The notes below the pieces were generated by a model. The model was not told where the DNA came from and did not search any database. It saw only the letters and a program-made list of their open reading frames with translations. From JAAFIP01 sp043747295 (GTDB lineage: Bacteria; Pseudomonadota; Gammaproteobacteria; Burkholderiales; Burkholderiaceae_C), in assembly GCA_043747295.1 (NCBI GenBank), contig JAYTPK010000071.1:1-48695 (forward strand): DNA of 48,695 nt, in the 5' to 3' direction. Below are positions 39,874 to 47,636 of this stretch, piece after piece. A program made the translations under genes and the position numbers. Each line of letters opens with the position of its first letter. The first letter of the stretch is position 1.

Positions 39874-40620
39874 ATGCAATTTGATTTAATTATGGCCACC
39901 CAATTCTCATTTTTAATGGGTTTTTTGGGTATGGCCGGCGGCGCTTTTTACTTCACACTGATTAAAAATACTTTGCCGATAGACAGCCAAGGTAACGCGG
40001 CTACATCAGCTGTGTATTGCTTTATGGCTGCCATGATGTACGCCTACATCAACGTGAAATATGGCATTGGAACCGATGCGCTGTCAAAGGGCGACTACCC
40101 TACTGTGCTGCGCTATATTGACTGGTTAGTGACTACACCTTTGCTGGTCAACAAGTTTCCTGAAATGTTGGGTGGCGATGATGCTGCTGCAGTAGCATTG
40201 CTAGTGATCGTGGCTGACATCATGATGATTTTATTCGGTTGGGCTGGCGAGGCATCGATTAACGCTGCCAAAGGCTCCACGGTAGTTGGTTGGGCTATGT
40301 TTGGTGTGGGCTGCTTGGCCTGGTTGTTTATTATTTTCATCTTGTACACAGCGGTAACCAACGCATCGGCCAACAAGCTGGCTCCAGTGCGCCAAGGTTT
40401 GTCACGCCTTAAGTTGTTCATTGTGTTCGGTTGGGCTATTTACCCGTTGGGCTTCTTAATCACCTTGATCTCTAATTCACCCGATGTACGTATCGGCCGC
40501 GAACTGATCTACAACATTGCCGACTTGTTTAACAAAGTAGGCTTTGGTATGGTGGCAATTTACACCGTACGCCAAGTAGTGCGCGAGCAGAAGATCCGCG
40601 AAGCAATGGCTTCGCTGTAA
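39874..40620 (+). CDS. microbial rhodopsin 1, Asp-Thr-Lys motif, non-canonical
   Basis: The 248-residue type-1 rhodopsin has seven membrane spans. Helix C reads RYIDWLVTTPLLVNK: Arg80, the acceptor Asp83, Thr87, and Lys94 at the proton-donor place (bacteriorhodopsin 82, 85, 89, 96). Helix G has Asp217 and the retinal Lys221 in NIADLFNKVGFG. Leu at the 105-equivalent suggests green absorption. The helix-B His that pairs with the acceptor in proteorhodopsins is absent (AAMMYAYINVKYG). Asp-Thr-Lys is known from Exiguobacterium rhodopsin, a proton pump, so pumping is possible; a sensory role is suggested by the three soluble genes ahead. AGGAG at 39863 precedes the ATG. Confidence 0.93.
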   Translation: MQFDLIMATQFSFLMGFLGMAGGAFYFTLIKNTLPIDSQGNAATSAVYCFMAAMMYAYINVKYGIGTDALSKGDYPTVLRYIDWLVTTPLLVNKFPEMLGGDDAAAVALLVIVADIMMILFGWAGEASINAAKGSTVVGWAMFGVGCLAWLFIIFILYTAVTNASANKLAPVRQGLSRLKLFIVFGWAIYPLGFLITLISNSPDVRIGRELIYNIADLFNKVGFGMVAIYTVRQVVREQKIREAMASL

Positions 40621-40639
40621 ACACACTGCTGCGTTTATT

Positions 40640-40666
40640 AAGGGCCGCTTTTGCGGCCCTTTTTTA
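40640..40666 (+). terminator. rho-independent terminator after rhodopsin 1
   Basis: AAGGGCCGC pairs with GCGGCCCTT around a TTTT loop and is followed by a T-run. It separates rhodopsin 1 from rhodopsin 2 transcriptionally. Confidence 0.9.
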
Positions 40667-40883
40667 TGGTCAATTAATTTTGCAGTGCAGCAAAAAAACA
40701 ATGAAGTTTCATAACCTTCAAAAGCGTGTGAATAAGAGTTTTCCCGGATACGACCGTCTTTAGCAATGGTTAAGATAGCGCTCACATGATTAGACTGGAC
40801 CCGCGGGATCACTGAAATCATGGCAGGCGAAGAACTTAATCGTTTTTCTTTCCCCCAGTCATGCTTTTATAGGAGAACCACGC

Positions 40884-41693
40884 ATGATGTTCAAAAATAT
40901 AATATCCAAAGCAACCACCGGGTTGGCACTTGGCGCAACAACACTCACCCTCGCACTCACATCTACCCAAGCATCGGCTGCCACGGGAGCACTTCTAAAA
41001 TCTAATGACTTTGTAGGCATCTCGTTCTGGTTGATTACCATGGCGTTAATGGCTTCTACAGTGTTTTTCTTTTTAGAAAGAGACCGCGTTTCTGCTAAAT
41101 GGAAAACCTCTTTAACCGTTTCAGGTCTAGTTACTTTAGTGGCCGCAGTGCACTACCTGTACATGCGCGAGGTATGGGTTAACACAGGCACATCGCCTAC
41201 CGTGTTCCGCTACATTGACTGGCTAATCACAGTACCGCTGTTGATGATCGAGTTCTTCTTGATCTTGTCGGCCATTACCAAAGTACCCAACGGAGTGTTT
41301 TGGCGTCTGATGATAGGCACGTTTGTAATGTTGATTGGCGGCTACCTAGGTGAAGCCGGTTATATGTCGGTGTGGCCTGCATTTATCATCGGCATGATCG
41401 GTTGGGCGGCTATTCTGTATGAAATCTTCATGGGTGAAGCCGGCAAAATCAACGCACAAAGCGCACCACCATCAGTGCAGTCTGCTTTCAGCACCATGCG
41501 CTGGATTGTGACTATCGGCTGGGCCATCTACCCGATTGGCTACTTCTTTGGTTACCTCACCGGCAGCGGCCCAGAGGCCAGTGCCAATGCGCTTAACCTG
41601 ATTTATAACTTGGCTGACGTGCTGAACAAAATTGCATTCGGCTTGATCATCTGGAGCGTAGCTGTCAGCGAGACTGAGGCTGCCAAGAAGTAA
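40884..41693 (+). CDS. proteorhodopsin, light-driven proton pump (rhodopsin 2)
   Basis: The 269-residue protein has a cleavable-type N-terminal signal (cleavage near QASA-AT), as in marine proteorhodopsins. Helix C RYIDWLITVPLLMIEF gives Arg109, acceptor Asp112, Thr116 and donor Glu123, the Asp-Thr-Glu outward proton-pump motif. Leu120 is the green-tuning residue (105 in proteorhodopsin). His90 (VHYLYMREVW) is the acceptor's partner. Asp245 and the retinal Lys249 lie in YNLADVLNKIAFG. AGGAG at 40871 precedes the start; a terminator precedes and another follows. The retinal genes follow. Confidence 0.97.
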   Translation: MMFKNIISKATTGLALGATTLTLALTSTQASAATGALLKSNDFVGISFWLITMALMASTVFFFLERDRVSAKWKTSLTVSGLVTLVAAVHYLYMREVWVNTGTSPTVFRYIDWLITVPLLMIEFFLILSAITKVPNGVFWRLMIGTFVMLIGGYLGEAGYMSVWPAFIIGMIGWAAILYEIFMGEAGKINAQSAPPSVQSAFSTMRWIVTIGWAIYPIGYFFGYLTGSGPEASANALNLIYNLADVLNKIAFGLIIWSVAVSETEAAKK

Positions 41694-41708
41694 ATTTAGC
41701 TTACCCAC

Positions 41709-41746
41709 AAAACACCCCGTGCTTTAGGCTAGGGGTGTTTTTTTTC
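41709..41746 (+). terminator. rho-independent terminator between rhodopsin 2 and crtI
   Basis: AAAACACCCC pairs with GGGGTGTTTT and a T-run follows. It would reduce readthrough from the pump gene into the carotenoid genes, which probably sets a high pump-to-enzyme ratio. Confidence 0.9.
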
Positions 41747-41773
41747 GTGCTTTTTTTAGTATCATGGACTCAA

Positions 41774-43264
41774 ATGAATGTTGTAATTATTGGTGCTGGT
41801 TTTGGTGGCTTGGCAGGTGCTTTGCGCACAGCTGCACGCGGGCACCGCGTGACGGTGGTTGATCGTTTGCCTGGCCCCGGCGGGCGAGGGCGTGAATTTG
41901 TGGCGAGCAGCGCTACAAACACTGGTTCAACGCTCACGTTTAAATACGACGCTGGCCCAACAGTGCTCACTGCCCCCATTTTGTTTGAAGAATTATTTGC
42001 CTTGTTTGGCGAAAAGCTATCAGACCATGTTGACCTGATGCCCGTAACGCCGTGGTACCAAATGCGCTTTGCCGATGGCACGCAACTAGACTACGGCGGC
42101 AGCACTAACAAGATTCAATCGGAGATTGCCAAATTTTCTGTGAGCGATTCTTTGGCATATCCTGCGTTTTTAGCCCACTCACAAAAACTGTTTGAAAAAG
42201 GCTATGAAGAGCTGGGCTCGCAGCCGTTTTTGGGCGCTATGTCGATGCTTAAAGCCTTGCCTGCCATGCTCAGCTTGCGGGCAGACAGGTCGGTGTATGC
42301 CGCCACAGCGCGTTACTTTAAAGACGAGCGCGTGCGCCGGGCATTTAGTATTCAACCTTTGTTGGTGGGCGGCAATCCGTTCGATACCACCAGCATCTAC
42401 AGCTTGATCCACTACCTAGAGCGCAAATGGGGCGTGTGGTTTCCGCGTGGGGGCATGGCGCGCTTGGTGCAAGGCTTGGTGGAGCTGGGCCAGCGCCACG
42501 GCGTGGAGTTTGTCTGGAACGCAGATGTGCAAACTATCGCCACCGCACAAGGCAAAGCTACGGGTGTGCAGCTGAAAGATGGGCGGGTTATTGCCGCAGA
42601 TGCTGTTATTAGCAATGCCGATGCAGGCTACACCATTGCCAAGCTCTTGCCAGCAGCGCAGCAAAAACCTAAAGTGCTGACCCAAAAACAATACTCCATG
42701 GGTTTGTTTGTATGGTACTTCAGCACCAACAAAGTGTTTGCTGATGTGCCCCACCACACGATATTGTTTGGCAACACTTACCGTGAAGTGCTGCATAAAA
42801 TATTTGAAACCCAAGAGTTAAGCGATGATCTGAGCATTTATTTGCACCGGCCAACCGCTACTGACCCGAAATATGCACCGGCTGGACACGACAGTTTTTA
42901 TGCCTTGGTGCCAGTGCCTAATTTGGCCAGTGGTGTTGATTGGGCCACTCAAGCAGCGCCATTTAAAGCGCTACTGCAGTCTGAGCTAGAGCGGCGCATT
43001 TTGCCGGGCTTGGGCGGCTGCATAGTTCATGAGCATGTGGTGACACCCAATTATTTTGCCGATGAGTTGCTTGCGCCATTGGGGTCAGGTTTCTCTATCA
43101 CGCCTAAACTCACGCAGTCAGCGGGTTTTAGGTTTCCTAACCAATCGCCCGACGTACCCAACTTGTATTTTGTGGGTGCAGGCACCCACCCCGGTGCAGG
43201 CGTACCGGGTGTGGTGACCTCGGCCAAGGTGGTAGAGCGTCTCATGTTTGGAGCCGTGCAATGA
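41774..43264 (+). CDS. crtI: phytoene desaturase (lycopene-forming)
   Basis: 496 residues from the ATG at 41774 (an upstream in-frame ATG at 41735 falls in the terminator). FAD-binding Rossmann start VVIIGAGFGGLAGALRTAARGHRVTVVDRL, substrate region KYDAGPTVLTAP, and the C-terminal FAD signature YFVGAGTHPGAGVPGVVTSAK mark CrtI. It should convert phytoene to lycopene in four desaturations. Its stop overlaps crtB (ATGATG). Confidence 0.95.
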   Translation: MNVVIIGAGFGGLAGALRTAARGHRVTVVDRLPGPGGRGREFVASSATNTGSTLTFKYDAGPTVLTAPILFEELFALFGEKLSDHVDLMPVTPWYQMRFADGTQLDYGGSTNKIQSEIAKFSVSDSLAYPAFLAHSQKLFEKGYEELGSQPFLGAMSMLKALPAMLSLRADRSVYAATARYFKDERVRRAFSIQPLLVGGNPFDTTSIYSLIHYLERKWGVWFPRGGMARLVQGLVELGQRHGVEFVWNADVQTIATAQGKATGVQLKDGRVIAADAVISNADAGYTIAKLLPAAQQKPKVLTQKQYSMGLFVWYFSTNKVFADVPHHTILFGNTYREVLHKIFETQELSDDLSIYLHRPTATDPKYAPAGHDSFYALVPVPNLASGVDWATQAAPFKALLQSELERRILPGLGGCIVHEHVVTPNYFADELLAPLGSGFSITPKLTQSAGFRFPNQSPDVPNLYFVGAGTHPGAGVPGVVTSAKVVERLMFGAVQ

Positions 43265-44217
43265 TGCAATTGGCCCCAGCTAGCTCAGTCAGCGCAGCCG
43301 GCACAGGTGGTGCTGACCTGCAAGCGGTGATGGACCACCATGCCAAGTCGTTTTCGTGGGCGGCGCGGTTTCTGTCGGCCTCTGCGCGCAAGGACGCTGC
43401 GCTGCTGTATGCCTTTGCCCGCACTGCGGATGACTTAGCTGACGAAGAGCATTTGGGGACTCTGCAGGAGCGCTTGCAGTCATTGCAAACCCTGCGCACA
43501 CAGGCTTTGCAAGTTCAGCAGCCCCACGCATCGTTGGCTGGGCAAACTGGCGATATGCTGCGCGGCCATGGCGTGCCCGATGCCGTATTGGCGGTGTTGA
43601 TGGACAGCCTGCAGGCAGACGCAGGCCCGTGCCAAATTGAAAGCACAGAAGAATTGTTAAAGTTTGCCTACGGCGTAGCAGGCACCGTAGGGCAAATGAT
43701 GCGCCCGCTGCTAGGCGCACCCACCAAGGCCGATGCCTACGCCATAGCACTGGGTGTAGGCATGCAGCTGACTAACATTGCCCGCGATGTGATGGAAGAC
43801 GCGCAGCGCGGGCGTTGCTATGTGCCAGCGCAGTGGGGCGTGAGTATGCAAATTTTGGCGACACCACAAAACGCGGCGCAGCGTAGCCAAGCTTTTGCAG
43901 TGCTGCGCAAATTGTTGGCGCTGGCAGACGATTTTTACGCTTTTGCGCATGCTGGGATATCTGTGATTCCGCGCCATAACCGCCGCGCGATCCGCATAGC
44001 ATCGGCCCTGTACCAAGGCATTGGGCACAAAATATTGCGCCAAGGCGAACACCGTTATTGGGGCGGTCGCACATCATTAAGCAATGTTGAAAAAGTTCGC
44101 CTGCTATCACACACTTTGTTGCTGCCAACTTTGCCACGCCGCGTGATGGCGCGCGATGTGTGGCACAACGACCTGTCGCATTTGGTGGGTATGCCAGGTT
44201 TTCCTGCGCAGGGCTAG
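43261..44217 (+). CDS. crtB: phytoene synthase
   Basis: The 318-residue protein condenses two geranylgeranyl-PP to phytoene. Two Asp-rich motifs bind the Mg-diphosphates: FARTADDLADEEH and LTNIARDVMEDAQRGRCYVP. SFSWAARFLSASARKDAALLYAFAR is typical for the N-terminus. It is translationally coupled to crtI and followed by crtY after 5 bp. Confidence 0.95.
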   Translation: MMQLAPASSVSAAGTGGADLQAVMDHHAKSFSWAARFLSASARKDAALLYAFARTADDLADEEHLGTLQERLQSLQTLRTQALQVQQPHASLAGQTGDMLRGHGVPDAVLAVLMDSLQADAGPCQIESTEELLKFAYGVAGTVGQMMRPLLGAPTKADAYAIALGVGMQLTNIARDVMEDAQRGRCYVPAQWGVSMQILATPQNAAQRSQAFAVLRKLLALADDFYAFAHAGISVIPRHNRRAIRIASALYQGIGHKILRQGEHRYWGGRTSLSNVEKVRLLSHTLLLPTLPRRVMARDVWHNDLSHLVGMPGFPAQG

Positions 44218-44222
44218 TAGCC

Positions 44223-45377
44223 ATGACTGCAGTGGCCGATAAGGTGTGGGACATCATCATCATCGGCGGTGGCTTAGGCGGCTTGTCGCTGGCCGTGGAA
44301 TTATCGGCCCCTGAATTTGCACACTTGTCGGTGCTGGTGTTAGAAAAACGAGCCCACTACGTCCGCGACCGCACCTGGAGCTACTGGACTGACCAACCAC
44401 ACCGCTACAGCCACCTCGAGCGTCAGCGCTGGCAAAGCTGGAACGTCAGCCTGTCGGGCTTGCAGCACAACCACAGCAGCGCACAGCTAGCCTACGCTAC
44501 GCTAGATGCAGATGCGTTTTATCAGTCAGCATTGCAAAGCATCGGTAATGCTGGTCACATTGAGCTGCAGATGAATTGCGCAGTGACTGCTGTCGACGCT
44601 GCTACCTGCACGGTGACTTTGCAAGGCGCGCAGGTGCTGCGCGCGCGCACGTTGCTAGATGCGCGGCCCGCAGCGCTGCACCAGCCCAGCGCCTTAGTGC
44701 AACAATTTGTGGGCTGGGAGGTGACTACGCAGCAGGATGTGTTTGATGCGCAGTCGGTACAACTCATGGCGTTTGAGCCGCACTCGCGCGGCTTGCATTT
44801 TTGGTATGTGCTGCCTTACAGCACACGTTGCGCTTTGGTGGAGACCACTTGGGTGTCACCTGCTGATTGGCAGCCTGACTACCACGCTGAACTTAACCAT
44901 TACTTGGCCAAGCTGTGCAATGGCCAAAGCTACAGCATCGGCTACCAAGAGCAGGGTGTATTGCAGCTTGACGCACCCGCGCGGCCTAGCACAGCCACGG
45001 TTGGCTTAGGCCGCAACGGTGGCACTTTGCGTGCAGCCACGGGCTATGCTTTTTTAGACACCATCGGCCACGCTGCGCAGCTAGTGCAGTCGTTGGCACT
45101 GCATGTGCAGTCTGGCGCAACTACGGCTTGGCAGCCAGTGCAGTTTCAACGCCCAGCCTCAGACGCTTGGATGGACAGCGTGTTTTTACAGGTTCTGGCA
45201 CAAGACTGGCAGACCGCGCCTGATTACTTTATGCAAATTTTTAAAACACTAAGTGCACAGGACACCGTGGCGTTTTTAACAGGCCGTGCCACAGCCACAC
45301 AAAAACTGGCGATGATGCGTTCATTACCCGTGCGGCCTTTTGCCAGCGCAGCGATGGCACGGATGTGGAGCGCATAG
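44223..45377 (+). CDS. crtY: lycopene beta-cyclase
   Basis: 384 residues from the ATG at 44223. NAD/FAD-binding start IIIIGGGLGGLSLAVELS, then RDRTWSYWTDQ, the bacterial CrtY signature, and LLDARPA, and FEPHSRGLHFWYVLPYSTRCALVETTW. It forms beta-carotene from lycopene. The longer in-frame upstream extension (44160) lies inside crtB and is rejected. The stop codon overlaps the start of the blh gene by one base. Confidence 0.93.
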   Translation: MTAVADKVWDIIIIGGGLGGLSLAVELSAPEFAHLSVLVLEKRAHYVRDRTWSYWTDQPHRYSHLERQRWQSWNVSLSGLQHNHSSAQLAYATLDADAFYQSALQSIGNAGHIELQMNCAVTAVDAATCTVTLQGAQVLRARTLLDARPAALHQPSALVQQFVGWEVTTQQDVFDAQSVQLMAFEPHSRGLHFWYVLPYSTRCALVETTWVSPADWQPDYHAELNHYLAKLCNGQSYSIGYQEQGVLQLDAPARPSTATVGLGRNGGTLRAATGYAFLDTIGHAAQLVQSLALHVQSGATTAWQPVQFQRPASDAWMDSVFLQVLAQDWQTAPDYFMQIFKTLSAQDTVAFLTGRATATQKLAMMRSLPVRPFASAAMARMWSA

Positions 45378-46351
45378 TGCCTAGCCAGCAATCCGTTTCG
45401 TTACCGCGTAGTGCTGTGTACTTTGCATTGGCATGCGCAGTGCTAGCGCTTGTGCGTTGGGTAGATCAAAGTATTCCTGGTGTTGGCCTATGGATCTTCA
45501 TCGCTTTGTCGCTAACCGTTGGCATGGGCCATGGGGCGCTAGACGCTGTATTGATGCTGGCCCAATTTAAGCCCTACAGCAATGTGGCTGCCTATGCGCT
45601 GGTGTACTTGCTGTTGGTCGTAGGCTGCGGGGCGCTGCTGGCTTTGTCGCCAGGCTGGGCGCTACTGGCGCTGCTGGCTATGTCGGTGTGGCATTTTGGT
45701 GAGCTCTACCACCCCAGCTTGGCAAACCGGCTGGTGGTAGGCGGCGCGAGTGTGATGGCGCCCATGCTTTTATCAAATACTGCGCTGGCTGTATTACTCA
45801 AGCCCGTGTTAGGTGCAGATTATTCGACCACTTGGCTGGTGTGGTACTGGCTTGCGGTGGCATGGGCTATCGGTACTGCAGCTTGGGTGCTGCGGGTTTG
45901 TTTGCAACGGCTAGGCGGACGGTTAGGGCGCAGCGGACGTTTGATTGGTGCATCAGAGCAGAGCAACGCTACTGTAAGCGCTGCAATAGAGCTGGCGGCG
46001 GTGCTGGCTCTCAACATGATCTTGTCGCCCTTGATGGCGTTTGCAGTTTATTTTGGCTTGTGGCATAGCGTTAGTCACATCTCACGTGTGCTGCGCGCCA
46101 TGGCGCGGCACTCATCGCGCGCGAAGGTGTCACCCAAGCGCCTAGCTTTAGCTATGGGGCTCACCAGCTTGGCAACGGCTGCATTGCTGTGGGTGCTATG
46201 GCGTTGGTTGCCTACAGGGCAGGGTGTGAATGGTTTAAGCACAATGGGAATACAAGCTTTTTGGCTGCAATGGCTGGTAGTGGCATTGGCTGCAGTAACG
46301 CTGCCGCATATGCTGCTAGTGGGCTACAGCCACCGCTGGCTGGGCAGATAG
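45377..46351 (+). CDS. blh: beta-carotene 15,15'-dioxygenase, Brp/Blh family (retinal-forming)
   Basis: 324 residues from the GTG at 45377, chosen because GGAG sits 6 nt ahead and it overlaps the crtY stop by one base (a GTG at 45365 is the alternative). It is a polytopic membrane enzyme cleaving beta-carotene to two retinals. Iron-ligand His motifs are MGHGALDAVLML, MSVWHFGELYH, and FGLWHSVSHISRVLR, plus VTLPHMLLVGY near the C-terminus. It completes the retinal route for both rhodopsins. Confidence 0.94.
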   Translation: MPSQQSVSLPRSAVYFALACAVLALVRWVDQSIPGVGLWIFIALSLTVGMGHGALDAVLMLAQFKPYSNVAAYALVYLLLVVGCGALLALSPGWALLALLAMSVWHFGELYHPSLANRLVVGGASVMAPMLLSNTALAVLLKPVLGADYSTTWLVWYWLAVAWAIGTAAWVLRVCLQRLGGRLGRSGRLIGASEQSNATVSAAIELAAVLALNMILSPLMAFAVYFGLWHSVSHISRVLRAMARHSSRAKVSPKRLALAMGLTSLATAALLWVLWRWLPTGQGVNGLSTMGIQAFWLQWLVVALAAVTLPHMLLVGYSHRWLGR

Positions 46352-46406
46352 CCGCATCGCTTGGGTGGGGCTATAAACGGCCCAGATGTTTGGTACCATG
46401 CTGGGC

Positions 46407-47606
46407 ATGATTATCACTAGCCTGCTCGACACCGATCTGTACAAGTTCACCATGATGCAAGTGGTGCTGCACCAGTTTCCGGGTGCGCAGGTAGAGTACA
46501 AGTTCAAATGCCGTAACTCAGGCATGAACCTAGCCCCGTATGCCACTGAAATCCGTGAGGAAATACGCTCGCTTTGCGGCCTGCGCTTCTGCGATGCAGA
46601 ACTCAACTATTTGCGCGGGATGCGTTTTATCAAGAGTGATTTTGTAGATTTTCTTGGTCTGTTTAAGCTCAATGAAAAATGGATCACCGTGACAGCCCTG
46701 CCCGACGGCGAGATAGACATCACCATCCAAGGCCCTTGGCTGCACACCATATTGTTTGAGATACCAGTGTTGGCCATCGTCAACGAGGTGTATTTTCGCA
46801 ATACCCAAAAAGTGCCTCGACTGATGGATGGTCGCATACGACTAGATGAAAAAATTGCCTTGTTGCAGGGCCCGGGACTGCGCGATTTAAAAATTGCCGA
46901 CTACGGCACCCGCAGACGTTTTTCCAAAGCTTGGCACGAGGAAGTGCTGCGTGTATTGTCTGCCCAACTTGGCACTGACGTGACCGCTAATCCTGCAGGT
47001 CAATTTGCAGGCACCAGCAATGTGCTGTTTGCCATGAAGCTGGGCCTTACGCCGCTGGGCACCATGGCGCATGAGTATTTGCAAGCTGCGCAAGCGTTAG
47101 GCCCCCGCCTGCGCGACAGCCAAACCTTTGCTTTTGAATCATGGGCACATGAGTACCGTGGTGACTTGGGTATTGCCCTGTCTGATGTGTACGGTATGAC
47201 TGCATTTTTGCGCGACTTTGACATGTATTTTTGCAAGCTGTTTGACGGTGCACGCCACGACAGCGGCGACCCGTTTGCCTGGGGCGAGCGGTTGATAGCG
47301 CATTACAAATCTAACCGCGTTGACCCTAAAACCAAAACCTTGATCTTTAGCGACGGCTTGACTGTGCCCCGCACCATTGAGCTGTACCAGCGCTTTGCAG
47401 GCCGCTGCCAATTGGCCTTTGGCATTGGTACTAACCTGACCAACGATCTGGGTGACCCGCCCGACCATCTGCCCCTGCAAATCGTGATCAAAATGGTCAA
47501 ATGCAACGGCCAACCAGTAGCCAAGCTGTCTGATACACCGTCAAAAAATATGTGTGAAGACGAAAAATACTTAGCCTATTTGCGCCAAGTATTTGAAATT
47601 GTGTAG
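46407..47606 (+). CDS. pncB: nicotinate phosphoribosyltransferase
   Basis: 399 residues from the ATG at 46407. PncB features: ITSLLDTDLYKFTMMQVVLHQFP, then YEIRDKI-like EEIRSLCGLRFCDAEL, the conserved His-bearing GTMAHEYLQA, and RHDSGDPFAWGERLI and SDGLTVPRTIELYQRFAGRCQLAFGIGTNLTND in the phosphate-binding region. It makes nicotinate mononucleotide in NAD salvage, matching pncA at 10258. Upstream ATGs at 46386 and 46398 are less typical. Confidence 0.95.
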   Translation: MIITSLLDTDLYKFTMMQVVLHQFPGAQVEYKFKCRNSGMNLAPYATEIREEIRSLCGLRFCDAELNYLRGMRFIKSDFVDFLGLFKLNEKWITVTALPDGEIDITIQGPWLHTILFEIPVLAIVNEVYFRNTQKVPRLMDGRIRLDEKIALLQGPGLRDLKIADYGTRRRFSKAWHEEVLRVLSAQLGTDVTANPAGQFAGTSNVLFAMKLGLTPLGTMAHEYLQAAQALGPRLRDSQTFAFESWAHEYRGDLGIALSDVYGMTAFLRDFDMYFCKLFDGARHDSGDPFAWGERLIAHYKSNRVDPKTKTLIFSDGLTVPRTIELYQRFAGRCQLAFGIGTNLTNDLGDPPDHLPLQIVIKMVKCNGQPVAKLSDTPSKNMCEDEKYLAYLRQVFEIV

Positions 47607-47636
47607 TGGTTTCATAGAAAAAATATAAGGCCTTTC

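Noticed and set aside
40884..41693. Rhodopsin 2 as a sodium or chloride pump or as a sensory rhodopsin
   Set aside because: Asp112-Thr116-Glu123 is the proton-pump motif. NDQ and NTQ/TSA motifs are absent, and it has a signal peptide and His90 as in proteorhodopsins.
40884..41693. Xanthorhodopsin-type carotenoid antenna binding by rhodopsin 2
   Set aside because: I cannot place the fenestration glycine with confidence, and the locus has no hydroxylase or ketolase gene to make the usual antenna pigments.
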